Shown: positions 45,893 to 55,519 of the stretch, one piece after another
How positions within the stretch are numbered: the stretch's first letter is position 1
Layout of the letters: each line of letters begins with the position of its first letter
Source of the DNA: Roseateles koreensis
GTDB taxonomy: Bacteria > Pseudomonadota > Gammaproteobacteria > Burkholderiales > Burkholderiaceae_C
NCBI RefSeq assembly: GCF_028595305.1
Contig: NZ_JAQQXS010000004.1
Coordinates: 234,827 to 298,826 of the forward strand
Direction of reading: 5' to 3'
DNA length: 64,000 nt
Notes under the pieces: model-generated
Databases searched by the model: none
What the model saw: the letters and a program-made list of their open reading frames with translations, nothing else
What the model was told of the DNA's origin: nothing
Program-made: the position numbers and the translations under genes

Positions 45893-47251
45893 TCACCAGT
45901 TGCCGCATTCGGCGCTAATGGCGACTTGGCAGTCCGGGAAAATTTCAAGCTTGGTGACCTTGATGCGCACGCCTGCCACGCCCGGCAATTTCATCAAACG
46001 GGTGCAGAGTTTGCCGAGCAGGGCTTCCAGCAGGTCGGTGTGCTCGGCGGTGCATTCTTCGATGATGATCAAGCGCACTTTGCGGTAGTCGAGCACATGG
46101 CCGATGTCGGCATCGCGAGAGACGATGGTCTGCGCGCCGAGGTTGACTTCGGCATCGACTTGAATGGGTTGTGGCCCTTCGCGTTCGAAGTCCAGCACGC
46201 CCAAATTGGCGCCGAAACGCAAGCCGCTGATGTGGATGATCTGGCGGTTGTTGCGCCGCAAGGCCAGCGGCGCCTGGCCTTCTTTCAGCGGACGCAGAAA
46301 ACCTTCCGCCGCCTTGGCCGCCACCACGCCGTCGCCCAGGGCCGTTTGCACGCAGGGGTGTTGACGGCCGCTTGCGTCGCCCGCCACAAACAGGCCCAGC
46401 GCGGCGAAGCGAGGTTCATCGCGAAAGGGTTGCGAAGGCGCTGTGACACCCGCTCGCTGCAAGGCATCGCCCACCATCAGCCAAGCTTCGGGCGTGGCCT
46501 CGTAGCCCAGCAGCACCGCCACATGGTCGAAGCGCTCCTCGCCGTGGCTGCGGGATTGCACAGTCACCCCTTGCGCGTCGGGCCGCAACAGGGTCGGCAA
46601 AGGGCAGCGTGGCCGAGTGGTCATGGCCTCGCCCAGTGCCTGAACCCGTTCGACCAGGCCTTGCTGGGCACGCCAATCACTGCGCGACCACAGCGTGACC
46701 TGGTGGCCACGGGCCTGGAGAAACAGTGCGTTCTCGACCGCGTTGTCCCCGCCGCCGAGCAACAGGATGCGGCTTGGCGGCAACTGCGTGCGCCGTGCCG
46801 TGAGGCCCGGTGCATCCAGCACACGGGCATGGCCTTGTGGGCTCGGGAAAAAAGCTTCGGGCCGCAACGGCTGCAGGCCGGTAGCCAGCAATAGCGCGCG
46901 CGCCTCCAGAGGCTGCCCCCCATTCAGTTGCAATTGCCAGCCTTTGGCGGGCGTCCAGTCCAGGTGCGTAAGTTGCTGGCCCAGCAGCGTTTGAATGCCG
47001 CCATCGGCTGCATTGAAGGTACTCACATGCGCGGCAAGCTGGCGGCCCAGTGCGGCCAAGCTTTGCCCCGGGTGCCCCAGCACCCACTCTTGCTCGAAAT
47101 CGAGCCCCTGCAGGTTGGCGCACAGTTGCGGCGCCCGCTCAATCAACGCGACCCGCAGGCCCAATTGGCACAGCCATGACGCTGCGCTGCAACCCGCAGG
47201 GCCGCCGCCCAGAATGGCAACATCGGTCAAGTGCGGCAGTGAATCGGGCAT
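45893..47251 (-). CDS. folB: Fusion of FAD/NAD(P)-dependent oxidoreductase with dihydroneopterin aldolase (FolB)
   Basis: A single 452-residue reading frame. The N-terminal ~320 residues are a thioredoxin-reductase-like flavoprotein with an FAD motif (VAILGGGPAGCSAASW) and a second dinucleotide motif (ILLLGGGDNAVENALF), but no redox CxxC is seen. LFVAGDASGRQHPCVQTALGDG matches the FAD C-terminal motif. The C-terminal ~120 residues match dihydroneopterin aldolase of folate synthesis (LGVLDFEREGPQPIQVD, VLDYRKVRLII, DLLEALL, VTKLEIF), retaining the Glu/Tyr/Glu/Lys pattern. The start at ATG 47251 is preferred over an upstream TTG at 47287. Whether it works as a fused enzyme is unproven. Confidence 0.87.
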   Translation of the reverse strand: MPDSLPHLTDVAILGGGPAGCSAASWLCQLGLRVALIERAPQLCANLQGLDFEQEWVLGHPGQSLAALGRQLAAHVSTFNAADGGIQTLLGQQLTHLDWTPAKGWQLQLNGGQPLEARALLLATGLQPLRPEAFFPSPQGHARVLDAPGLTARRTQLPPSRILLLGGGDNAVENALFLQARGHQVTLWSRSDWRAQQGLVERVQALGEAMTTRPRCPLPTLLRPDAQGVTVQSRSHGEERFDHVAVLLGYEATPEAWLMVGDALQRAGVTAPSQPFRDEPRFAALGLFVAGDASGRQHPCVQTALGDGVVAAKAAEGFLRPLKEGQAPLALRRNNRQIIHISGLRFGANLGVLDFEREGPQPIQVDAEVNLGAQTIVSRDADIGHVLDYRKVRLIIIEECTAEHTDLLEALLGKLCTRLMKLPGVAGVRIKVTKLEIFPDCQVAISAECGNW

Positions 47252-47328
47252 GGTGAGAGGCTCAAGGCGGGCAGGATCAACCTGCAATTATCCCTGTTTG
47301 GCCTCTCTTGGTGATCGCGGGCAGGTTC

Positions 47329-47976
47329 TTACAAGACGACTCTTGGCGCCCGGATGGCGAGGCGGTGGCGTTGCTCGCGCCAGAATTTGCGTACTCGCCA
47401 ACCCAGCAACAGGGCGAGGAGGGCGCCATAGATCGCCGGTTCGGTGAAATTGTGTTTGCCTGCGCGCATCCAGATGAAATGCAGCATGCCGATCACCGCC
47501 ACCACATACACCGCCTTGTGCAGCGCCTGCCAGCGCTTGCCACCCAAGTAACGGATGGCTTTGTTGAAGCTGGTGACGGCCAGCGGCAGCATCAGGGCCC
47601 ATGCCGCAAAGCCCATCAGGATGAAGGGGCGTTTGGCAATGTCGTGGGCGATGTCGGCCGGCTCCAGTCCCATATCCAGCCAAGCGTAAGCCAACAAATG
47701 CAGGCAGCCGTAGGCAAAGGTGAATACGCCAAGCATGCGCCGAAAACGCAGCAGCGTCGGCTGGCCGGCAAGCACCCGCAGCGGGGTGATTGCCAGCGTC
47801 AGGCACAGGCCGCGCAATGTCCAATCGCCCAGGCGGCGGATCAGGGCTTCCGCAGGATTGGCGCCCAGCTGGTCATGGGCGGCCGCCCAGACCAGCAAGA
47901 CCAGCGGCAGCAGGCACAGGGCGAACAGCAGGGGCTTGGCGGCGGGGTGCAGCCAGAGGGATTTTTGGGGCTTCAT
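47329..47976 (-). CDS. msrQ: MsrQ, heme-binding membrane subunit of periplasmic methionine sulfoxide reductase
   Basis: A 215-residue protein with about six membrane helices of the ferric-reductase-like fold. It passes electrons from the quinone pool to MsrP. Seen: GVFTFAYGCLHLLAY and KRWQALHKAVYVVAVIGMLHFIWM, which contain the conserved heme-ligating histidines. It starts 3 bp after the msrP stop codon on the same strand, so the pair is an operon with msrP first. Confidence 0.93.
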   Translation of the reverse strand: MKPQKSLWLHPAAKPLLFALCLLPLVLLVWAAAHDQLGANPAEALIRRLGDWTLRGLCLTLAITPLRVLAGQPTLLRFRRMLGVFTFAYGCLHLLAYAWLDMGLEPADIAHDIAKRPFILMGFAAWALMLPLAVTSFNKAIRYLGGKRWQALHKAVYVVAVIGMLHFIWMRAGKHNFTEPAIYGALLALLLGWRVRKFWREQRHRLAIRAPRVVL

Positions 47977-47979
47977 GGT

Positions 47980-48969
47980 TCAGAAATTCCGCTTCAGATC
48001 CATGCCGGCGTACAGCGAAGCCACCTGTGCTTCGTAGCCGTTGAACATCAGTGTCGGGCGCTTTTTGGTGAACAGGCCGTCTTCACCAATGCGGCGTTCG
48101 GTGGCCTGGCTCCAGCGCGGATGATCGACATGCGGGTTGACGTTGGAATAGAAGCCGTACTCCTGCTGGGCGGCCTTGGTCCAGCTGCTGGTGGGTTGCT
48201 TTTCCACGAAGCGGATCTTGACGATGGATTTGGCCGACTTGAAACCGTACTTCCAGGGGACGACCAATCGCACCGGCGCGCCGTTCTGGTTGGGCAGCAC
48301 CTCGCCGTACATGCCAAAGGTTAGCAGGGTGAGCGGGTGCATGGCTTCGTCGATGCGCAAGCCCTCTACATAGGGCCAATCCAGCACGCCGGAGCGCACC
48401 CCGGGCATCTGCGCCTTGTCGGCCAGAGAAATGAACTCGATGAATTTGGCCTTGGACGTGGGCTCAACTTTTTTGATCAACTCGGCCAGCGAGTAACCCA
48501 CCCACGGAATCACCATGGACCAGCCCTCCACGCAGCGCAGGCGGTAGATGCGCTCCTCCATGGGACTGAGCTTGAGGAGGCTGTCGAGGTCAAAGGTGCC
48601 GGGCTTGCCTACTTCGCCTTCCACGGCAACGCTCCAGGGCCGCGGCCGCAGCGTGCCCGCAGCACGTGCCGGGTCGGCCTTGTCGGTGCCAAATTCGTAG
48701 AAGTTGTTGTAGCTGCTGGCGTCTTGGTAGGTGCTGGGCTTGTCCAGCGTCATGGCGCCGGGCACCGCACTTTTGGCGCCTGCCAGCTTGGGCAGCTTGC
48801 CCGGCCCTTGTGTTTGCCCCTGCGCCAGCGCTTCGCGCCCCGCCCAGCTGGCGAGCGCTGCACCGGCCGCGCCGCTGGCCATCCGGCGCAGCCAGTCGCG
48901 GCGGGCTTCAAAAACGGCTTGGGGGGTGATTTCCGAGGTGGGAATCAGGTTCAAAGAGGGGGTCTTCAT
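47980..48969 (-). CDS. msrP: MsrP, molybdopterin methionine sulfoxide reductase
   Basis: A 329-residue molybdenum enzyme repairing oxidised methionines in periplasmic proteins. A twin-arginine signal is visible ([20 protein letters not shown]). The molybdenum-ligating cysteine is Cys146 in [35 protein letters not shown] is the conserved pterin-binding region. It is directly followed by msrQ. The signal implies folding with cofactor in the cytoplasm before Tat export. Confidence 0.94.
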   Translation of the reverse strand: MKTPSLNLIPTSEITPQAVFEARRDWLRRMASGAAGAALASWAGREALAQGQTQGPGKLPKLAGAKSAVPGAMTLDKPSTYQDASSYNNFYEFGTDKADPARAAGTLRPRPWSVAVEGEVGKPGTFDLDSLLKLSPMEERIYRLRCVEGWSMVIPWVGYSLAELIKKVEPTSKAKFIEFISLADKAQMPGVRSGVLDWPYVEGLRIDEAMHPLTLLTFGMYGEVLPNQNGAPVRLVVPWKYGFKSAKSIVKIRFVEKQPTSSWTKAAQQEYGFYSNVNPHVDHPRWSQATERRIGEDGLFTKKRPTLMFNGYEAQVASLYAGMDLKRNF

Positions 48970-49112
48970 GGCAGCCTTTGCGAAGGGGGTTTGGCATGAG
49001 TCGTGCCAAGTCGCAAAAGCTTACGCTAACGGCGTTGAAGTTGCTTGACCGCGGATGAATGGGCTGGATGTGTGTGTGTGCCGCGGAGTCCGGTCCCCTT
49101 GGTGTTATCCCC

Positions 49113-49979
49113 TCACCACTTCATTTCGCCCTTGTTGACCTTGGCGCCCAGGTCCAAAGACATTGCACCCTCGGTCAGTTGTGGGTAGGCCTGGTTCATG
49201 GCGTTGATCAGCTCGGCACTGGTCTTGCTCGCAGCCAGATTCTTCTCGAAGGTCAGCAAATAGTCTTTGGTGAAGGTGATGGCGCTGGCGTCGACGGCAG
49301 TGCCGGCCTTCATGTGGCCGGGCACGACCAAGGCAGGCTTGAGCGCGGCCATTTCGTCCAACTGGGTGATCCAGGCGCTACGCTCGGCGACGCTTTGGGT
49401 GTCGGCCGTCCACACATGCATATTGCCGAACACCCCGATGTTGCCGACGATGGCTTTGATTGACGGGATCCACGCGTAGGGGCGGTGTGCCAAAACGCCT
49501 TGCGTGCCGCGGATCTCAATCGTCTGGCCGTCCAGCGTCAGGGTGTTGCCTTCCAGTGCGCGGGGCACCACGGGTTGGTGGGGCGCGTTGACGCCCATCT
49601 TGGGGCCCCAGAAGGCGACCTTGCCTGCCATCTTGGCCGTTAATTTGGCCAGCACGGCGGGGGTCGTCACGACGTCGGCTTGGGGGAAGAATTCTTTCAG
49701 TGTTTCGGCGCCAAAGTAGTAATCAGGGTCGGCCTGGCTCACATAGATGGTGGTGAGTTGTTTGCCGCTGTCGAGCACATTGGCGGCGATGCGCAGCGCA
49801 TCCGCGCGGCTAAAGCCCGTGTCAATCACCATGGCTTGCGTGGCGCCGTAGATCACGGTGGCGTTGACATTGAAGCTATTGCTGCCGGCGTTGTACACCT
49901 TCACGGTCAGTGGCTGTGCGGCCTCGGCAGCGGTGAATGCGATGAGCAATGAGGCGGCGATAACGGTGGTGCGGATCAT
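49113..49979 (-). CDS. Exported metallo-beta-lactamase-fold protein with degenerate zinc motif
   Basis: A 288-residue MBL-fold protein with a signal peptide (MIRTTVIAASLLIAFTAAEA). Sequence around the expected HxHxDH reads SQADPDYY at 81-88: the first His is Gln82, the second is Asp84 and the last is Tyr87; only Asp86 is kept. A later VVPGHMKAG keeps its histidine. It may bind metal differently or be non-catalytic. It is divergent from a LysR regulator that probably controls it. ATG 49979 begins the signal peptide. Confidence 0.85.
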   Translation of the reverse strand: MIRTTVIAASLLIAFTAAEAAQPLTVKVYNAGSNSFNVNATVIYGATQAMVIDTGFSRADALRIAANVLDSGKQLTTIYVSQADPDYYFGAETLKEFFPQADVVTTPAVLAKLTAKMAGKVAFWGPKMGVNAPHQPVVPRALEGNTLTLDGQTIEIRGTQGVLAHRPYAWIPSIKAIVGNIGVFGNMHVWTADTQSVAERSAWITQLDEMAALKPALVVPGHMKAGTAVDASAITFTKDYLLTFEKNLAASKTSAELINAMNQAYPQLTEGAMSLDLGAKVNKGEMKW

Positions 49980-50104
49980 GGTGAACTCCAATCTGGGGGG
50001 GTGTGGAACGCCTGTTTGGCAGCGTTGGAGTGAACTTTAGTTTCAATATATGAACATATAAACCCCTTAAAATAGGCATTACTATTTCATAAATCGATCA
50101 AATC
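49980..50104. promoter_or_regulatory. Divergent AT-rich control region between the MBL-fold gene and lysR
   Basis: The 125-bp gap is clearly more AT-rich than its surroundings. It contains an inverted repeat tatatg-aa-catata at 50047-50060, a plausible LysR-type (LTTR-like) binding site, and further A/T tracts to 50100 that could serve both promoters. The classical arrangement of a LysR gene divergent from its target supports this reading. Confidence 0.6.
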
Positions 50105-51007
50105 ATGGATAGATTGACCGGCATGCAGGTGTTTGTGGCGGTGGCCCAAAGTGGCAGCTTCAGTGCGACGGCCGACAAGCTGGAGATGTCGCGGGCCATG
50201 GTGACGCGCTATGTGGGCGAGTTGGAGCAGTGGTTGGGCGCACGACTTTTGCAACGCACCACACGCAGCGTCACGTTGACCGACGCGGGTGAAAGCTGCC
50301 TGCGCCGTAGCCAGCAAATGTTGGCCTTGATGGAGAGCGTGGAAGAAGAAACCCAGCACCACGGTGGCGCCTTGCGCGGGCAATTGCGCGTGACCTGCAG
50401 CATGTCATTGGCCTATGCGCAGGTGGCCGGGGCCATCGCAGATTTTTTGAAGCTACACCCGCAACTCAAAATTGATCTGAATGCCAGCGAGGGGGCCTTG
50501 AACCTGGTGGAGGCGCGCATTGACCTGGCCTTGCGCATCAGCGCGGAGCCCGATCCCGCGTTGATTGGCCGCGGGTTGGCGCCCTGCACCTCGGTGCTGG
50601 TGGCCTCGCCCGAGTACTTGCGCGCACACGGCGTGCCGCAGCAACCGTCTGAGTTGGCGGCCCACCGTTGTCTGAGCTACGCCAACTTTGGCAAAAGCGT
50701 GTGGAAACTGCAGCGCGGCGATGAGACCGCTGAAGTGCGCGTGGCCAGCCATTTCAGCGCCAATGAAGCGACGGCGCTGTTGCAGGCCGCTTTGGCGGGC
50801 GGCGGCATCGCTTTGCAGCCGACCTATCTGGCGAATCCCCGTCTGCGCGATGGCAGCCTGCAAGCGCTGCTGCCGGACTGGAACCCGCCCGACATGACGC
50901 TTTATGCACTGTACCCATCGCGCAAGCATCTGTCCCCGGCGGTGCGCGCCTTGCTGGACTTCTTGGTGGAACGGTTCGCCCAGCCACCCTGGACCCTCGC
51001 CGATTGA
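50105..51007 (+). CDS. LysR family transcriptional regulator
   Basis: A 300-residue LTTR: an N-terminal winged HTH (MQVFVAVAQSGSFSATADKLEMSRAMVTRYVGELE) followed by a periplasmic-binding-protein-like effector domain (LRVTCSMSLAYAQVAGAIADF). Of the CrgA/DsbC-like subgroup common in Burkholderiales. Divergent from the MBL-fold gene, which is its most likely target; it probably also represses its own promoter. The effector is unknown. Confidence 0.93.
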   Translation: MDRLTGMQVFVAVAQSGSFSATADKLEMSRAMVTRYVGELEQWLGARLLQRTTRSVTLTDAGESCLRRSQQMLALMESVEEETQHHGGALRGQLRVTCSMSLAYAQVAGAIADFLKLHPQLKIDLNASEGALNLVEARIDLALRISAEPDPALIGRGLAPCTSVLVASPEYLRAHGVPQQPSELAAHRCLSYANFGKSVWKLQRGDETAEVRVASHFSANEATALLQAALAGGGIALQPTYLANPRLRDGSLQALLPDWNPPDMTLYALYPSRKHLSPAVRALLDFLVERFAQPPWTLAD

Positions 51008-51052
51008 CGGGTGTCGACAAGGGGCGGGCCCCGGCTGTCGACGCACTCGTTC

Positions 51053-52432
51053 TTAAAGCGTGCCGTAGGAATGCAGCCCCGACAGGAACATGTTCACACC
51101 CAGGAAGGCGAAGGTGGTGACCAACAGGCCGCCCAGCGCCCACCAGGCGGACACGGTGCCGCGCAGGCCCTTCATCAGGCGCATGTGCAGCCAGGCTGCG
51201 TAGTTGAGCCAGACGATCAGGGCCCAGGTTTCCTTGGGGTCCCAGCTCCAGTAGCCGCCCCAGGCTTCGGCCGCCCAGAAGGCTCCCAAAATCGTGGCGA
51301 TGGTGAAGAAGGCGAAGCCGAGGGCGATGGCCTTGTACATCAGGTCGTCCAGGATCACCAACTCAGGCAGGCGCGCGGTTAGCTTGTGCCGCAGGGCGAT
51401 GCACAGGCCAAAGAAGGCTGTCAGGCCGGCGACCTTGCGCACCCAGCCGTCCAGCCCGGCCACCACCTCGGGCGACAGGCCCGCGCCGAAACGGGTGGCC
51501 ACAATGGTGACGATGACTGCAGCCGGCACGGCCACAAGGCCTACCAGCAGGGCGCGCGGCGTGGCGGCCTTGAGCAGATAGGCCAGGCCCACCATGGCAG
51601 AGAGAGCGAAGGTGCCATAACCCACAAAATTGGCGGGCACGTGGATCTTCATCCACCAGCTTTGCAGGGCGGGCACCAGGGGTTGGATTTCTTGCGCGTC
51701 GCGGGCCACCGTGTACCAGATCAAAAAGGAAACGGCGGTGCTGATCACCAGCAGCACATAGGCGCCCAATGCGCGGGTCTTGAAGCGGGCTTCGTAGTAG
51801 AGGTAGAACAGCGCCGTCAGCCAAGCGAACAGCACAAACACCTCGTAGAGATTGCTGACGGGGATGTGGCCGATGTCGGGGCCGATCTGGTGGCTTTCAA
51901 ACCAACGCACCATGGTGCCGGTGAGCGCCATGAACACAGCGCCCCAGGCCAGCTTGGAGCCGATCAACTCGGCCGTGCTGTTGTTGCCGCGCTGGGTGAA
52001 GAAGCCACCCCAGTAGAACAGCGTGCTCATGTAGAACAGCACGCTCATCCACATGATGGCGCTTTGGCTGGAGAGCATGTATTTCAGCCAAAACACTTGG
52101 TCCGCCGCAGCCAGATCGGCGCCGAAGCTGTCGCTGTGCTGGCCGTAGAGCTGGATCGCGCTGAGGCTGGCGATGCCCACGCACAGCGTGAGCAGGCGCA
52201 AGGGGCGCCAGAACCAGCCCAAGGCGATCAGGGCGGGTACGGCAAAAGTCAAGATACCTTTTTCGTAGCCATTCATCGAGACACCGTAGCGTTGGAAGGC
52301 AAACAGGCCGCCGCCCAGGATCATTGCAGCGAACAGCCAGTCGGCCACGCTGCGCTGTGTGAAATAGCCTTGCCGGCCCAGGGTTTTGCTGGGTGCTAGA
52401 CCCGGTTTGAGGGCAGTAGATGCGGTGTTCAT
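51053..52432 (-). CDS. ccsA: Cytochrome c biogenesis protein CcsA/ResC (System II heme delivery)
   Basis: A 459-residue polytopic membrane protein that, with ResB, exports heme and attaches it to apocytochromes c. The WWD domain is visible as WGGYWSWDPKETWALIVW, flanked by conserved histidines (SNLYEVF region, KIHVPANFVGYG, LHMRLMKG). It overlaps the upstream resB gene by 4 bp (ATGA), so the two are translated together. Confidence 0.95.
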   Translation of the reverse strand: MNTASTALKPGLAPSKTLGRQGYFTQRSVADWLFAAMILGGGLFAFQRYGVSMNGYEKGILTFAVPALIALGWFWRPLRLLTLCVGIASLSAIQLYGQHSDSFGADLAAADQVFWLKYMLSSQSAIMWMSVLFYMSTLFYWGGFFTQRGNNSTAELIGSKLAWGAVFMALTGTMVRWFESHQIGPDIGHIPVSNLYEVFVLFAWLTALFYLYYEARFKTRALGAYVLLVISTAVSFLIWYTVARDAQEIQPLVPALQSWWMKIHVPANFVGYGTFALSAMVGLAYLLKAATPRALLVGLVAVPAAVIVTIVATRFGAGLSPEVVAGLDGWVRKVAGLTAFFGLCIALRHKLTARLPELVILDDLMYKAIALGFAFFTIATILGAFWAAEAWGGYWSWDPKETWALIVWLNYAAWLHMRLMKGLRGTVSAWWALGGLLVTTFAFLGVNMFLSGLHSYGTL

Positions 52433-54672
52433 ACGCTTTCTTCCTTCAGCAGAGCAGCCTTGAGCTGCTCAAATTCGGTCGCGACGTCAGGGGACTCTCG
52501 CGTGCAGGACAAGGCCATGCGCACGCGCGTGGTATCGATTTGGCCCGGGGCGCTTTCCAGCCAGACCCAGAGGCGGCGTTCTTTGATGTAGAGCATCGCA
52601 AGCACGCCGATGATCAGCAAGATCGCGCCCAGATACACCAGCTTTTGCCCCGGCGCCCGGGTGACCTGGAACACGCTGGCCTGTACTTGCTTGAATTCAT
52701 CCAACTGCACCAGCACCGGCGAAGGGTAGAACATGCTGTCCGACAAGGCCAGCACTGATTGCGTCATGAAGGTCTGCGTCTGGGCGTCTGTGGCAGGCGG
52801 CGTTTGGCCGGCCTGCTCGCGGCTGATCTTGTACAGCTCGAACAGGCTGCCGTTGAGAATGCGCAGCAGCACCTCGCTGACCCGTTGCTGCTCGGCGGCC
52901 GGTACTTCGGTTTCGATGAAGTTGGACAGCGCGGGCAGGCCGCCTTGGAGTTCGGCCGTGGCGGTGGCGGTGCTGGCACCGGCACCGGCACTTGCAGCAG
53001 AACTGCCTGATGCCGCAACATCCGCAGCGCCCGCCGAGCCTACCTTGGGTTTGGTCTTTTCGACACCCGCAAAAAGCCCCAGCGCCCGAGCCGCCGTGGC
53101 CTGCAACTGCGGCAACATCTGGGGTTTGTCGGCGGGGGTGGCCATCTCGGCATAGCGGCGTGCGGCTCTTTCGCGCCGGGGGGTGTCCAGCAGCGCGGCG
53201 CGCAGGTTCAGCCAACTTTGCATGCTGGCGCGATCATCCGCTGGGATTCGAAGGTAGCGGAAGCCGTCATTGAGGTTCTCCCGCACGCCGACCAGAAACA
53301 CCGATTGGCCCTCCAGTGTTACGGGCGACATGTAGTTGTTGAATTCGCGGCGCTGCCCCGCGGCGTCGATCAGCTTGTAGCTGAAGGACGGGCCGATATT
53401 GTGCAAGGCCTTGTCGTTTGGATTGCGGGCGCCGCTGCCCAGGTGCTTGCCCAGGGTGTCCACCAGATCGACACGGCGAACATCCGTGCTGGTGTCGGCG
53501 CCGGAGTTGCTGCTCATGTTTTCAACGTTGATGACGCGCAGGCTGCCCAGTTCCAGGGTGAGTGCGTCCTTGTCGTTAGGGCCTGTTTTTAGCGTCACGG
53601 TATTGCCCACGCGGCCTTGCAGGGCCACGGGTTTGCCGCCGCCTTGCAGGGGGTACGCCAGCAGTTTGAGCTCGGAGCCGCCGTCGTCAAAGCTGCTCTG
53701 GTACAGGGCAACGCCTTGATGGATCAGGGGTTCATTGACCTTGATCTTGGCTTCGGTCAGCTTGCCGGTGTCGTGGTCGCGGATGATCACATCGCTGGCG
53801 AACAGCTTGGGCATGCCGGTGTCGTAGTACTCGACGATGAACTTTTTCAGCTCCACGTCAAAGGGCAGGTCTTGCAAGACCACGCCGGTGGGCATGGACA
53901 GGATAGCGGTGGCGGCACGCCCGCCCTCCGGCACCATCAGATTGCCGCGAAAGCTGGGGTTGCCGGGGGGCAGGCGGTGGTCGGCGGTGACTTCGCTGAT
54001 CAGGCCGCCGCCTTCATAAACCGACTTGTTTTGCGCCCACATCAGGCCGCGCAGCAGCAAGTCGCCGTCCAGCAGGCCGCCCAGGCAGACCAGCACAATG
54101 GCCGAGTGCGCTGCCAGATAACCCACCTTGTTGGCGGCACCTTTGCGGGCCGCCACCATCACGCCACGGTCGCGCACCTGGATCTTGGCTTTCCAGCCCG
54201 CACCGCTCAGCAAGCTGGAGACCTGGGCCAAGGCCGCTTCGGTGCCGCCCGCCATATGGCCAAGCGCTTTGTGGTGAAACGATTGCAGCGACTGCTCGCG
54301 CACATGCTCTTTGTAGTTGCGCAGGTCCTGAATGATCTTGGGAGTGTTGCGCAGAATGCACAAACTGGTGGAGGTGACCAGAAAACCCAGGATCAGCAAA
54401 AACCACCAGGCGCCATAGACGGTGTAGAGATCCAGCTTGCCGAACACCTCAGACCAAAATGGCCCGAACTGGTTGACATAGTTGTTCAGCGGTTCGCGCT
54501 GCTTGACCACGGTGCCGATCACCGAGGCGATGCAGATGACGGTCAGCAAGGACACGGCAAAGCGCATGGACGCCAGCAGATCCAGCAACTCGCGCATCAG
54601 GGGTTGACGCCGGGCGGGCAAGGGCGCGGGCGCCGACAAAGGGAGCGGCGGAGCAAGGGGCGTGTCACTCAT
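52429..54672 (-). CDS. resB: Cytochrome c biogenesis protein ResB
   Basis: A 747-residue System II partner of CcsA. Three N-terminal membrane helices (first at LASMRFAVSLLTVICIASVIG), a large periplasmic domain and a final helix (LVYLGAILLIIGVLAMLYI) fit ResB. Typical are SMRFAVSLL, KQREPLNNYVNQFGPFW and YQSSFDDGGSEL. A low-complexity Ala/Gly/Ser insert (about 560-590) lies in the periplasmic part. Together with ccsA and the neighbouring cytochrome c4 gene it forms a cytochrome c assembly locus. Confidence 0.94.
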   Translation of the reverse strand: MSDTPLAPPLPLSAPAPLPARRQPLMRELLDLLASMRFAVSLLTVICIASVIGTVVKQREPLNNYVNQFGPFWSEVFGKLDLYTVYGAWWFLLILGFLVTSTSLCILRNTPKIIQDLRNYKEHVREQSLQSFHHKALGHMAGGTEAALAQVSSLLSGAGWKAKIQVRDRGVMVAARKGAANKVGYLAAHSAIVLVCLGGLLDGDLLLRGLMWAQNKSVYEGGGLISEVTADHRLPPGNPSFRGNLMVPEGGRAATAILSMPTGVVLQDLPFDVELKKFIVEYYDTGMPKLFASDVIIRDHDTGKLTEAKIKVNEPLIHQGVALYQSSFDDGGSELKLLAYPLQGGGKPVALQGRVGNTVTLKTGPNDKDALTLELGSLRVINVENMSSNSGADTSTDVRRVDLVDTLGKHLGSGARNPNDKALHNIGPSFSYKLIDAAGQRREFNNYMSPVTLEGQSVFLVGVRENLNDGFRYLRIPADDRASMQSWLNLRAALLDTPRRERAARRYAEMATPADKPQMLPQLQATAARALGLFAGVEKTKPKVGSAGAADVAASGSSAASAGAGASTATATAELQGGLPALSNFIETEVPAAEQQRVSEVLLRILNGSLFELYKISREQAGQTPPATDAQTQTFMTQSVLALSDSMFYPSPVLVQLDEFKQVQASVFQVTRAPGQKLVYLGAILLIIGVLAMLYIKERRLWVWLESAPGQIDTTRVRMALSCTRESPDVATEFEQLKAALLKEESV

Positions 54673-54717
54673 GGGGCAGATTGTCGCGGGAGCGGTGCAG
54701 GGGCGGAACAGGATGAA

Positions 54718-54746
54718 AAAAGGCCGGTGAAACTCACCGGCCTTTT
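54718..54746 (-). terminator. Rho-independent terminator after the cytochrome c4 gene
   Basis: aaaaggccggtga (54718-54730) and tcaccggcctttt (54734-54746) form a 13-bp stem with a 3-base loop. On the minus strand the stem is followed by a T-run, the arrangement needed to end the cytochrome c4 transcript before resB. Confidence 0.85.
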
Positions 54747-54812
54747 GTATTTTTTGACGTGATTGCCTTTTGTCTCAGGCGCATCGCTGGCCCGAACAGC
54801 GCATCAAAGGCA

Positions 54813-55451
54813 TCAACGCAGGCCGGCGATGTAGTCGGCCACGGCCTTGATTTCGCGGTCGTTCATTTTGGCGGCAACACCGGCCATCTGTACGTTGTTT
54901 GTGCGGGTCCCGGCGCGGAAGGCGTTCAATTGGGCCTCGGTGTAGTCAGCGTGCTGACCAGCCAGGCGCGGGTACTGCACAGGCAGACCGGCGCCACTCG
55001 GGCCGTGGCAGGCTGCGCAGGCGGGGATTTGGCGGTCGGCAATGCCGCCACGGTAGATCTTTTCGCCCAGGGCGACCGTGTCCTTGTTCTTGGCGAAGCC
55101 TTCTTTGGCGTGCTTGGTGGCGTAGAAGGCCGTGACGTTCTTGATGTCTTCGTCCGACAGCGTTGACGCCATGCCCTTCATGATCGCGTTGTTGCGAACA
55201 CCGGACTTGAATTCATTCAGCTGCTTGGCCAAGTACTCAGGGTGCTGACCTTGCAAAATCGGGTTGGTTGGCGCGCCCCGGCTGCCGTCTGCCGTGTGGC
55301 AGGCCGCGCAAACTTGACTGGAGATGGCTTGACCTTTGGCCAAGTCGGGTTTGGCAGGTGCTGCGCCCTCGTTTGCCATCGCGGCAGACGTCAACACAAA
55401 GCCCGACAACAGGAAAACCAGAGGTTTCAACAAAGCAGCAGTCTTCATCAT
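54813..55451 (-). CDS. Di-heme cytochrome c4
   Basis: A 212-residue periplasmic electron carrier: signal peptide ending near TSAAMA, and two heme-binding motifs, CAACH at 48-52 and CAACH at 145-149, each followed by a c4-like domain with a Met ligand candidate (KGMASTLSDED and MAGVAAKMNDRE). The two-domain layout and length match cytochrome c4. It lies beside the System II maturation genes but behind a terminator, so is separately transcribed. Confidence 0.94.
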   Translation of the reverse strand: MMKTAALLKPLVFLLSGFVLTSAAMANEGAAPAKPDLAKGQAISSQVCAACHTADGSRGAPTNPILQGQHPEYLAKQLNEFKSGVRNNAIMKGMASTLSDEDIKNVTAFYATKHAKEGFAKNKDTVALGEKIYRGGIADRQIPACAACHGPSGAGLPVQYPRLAGQHADYTEAQLNAFRAGTRTNNVQMAGVAAKMNDREIKAVADYIAGLR

Positions 55452-55519
55452 GAATATATTGATTCGGTAAGCGCAACCCAGGGATTTTACAATGGCAATT
55501 CACTAGCGCCCTATTAAAC

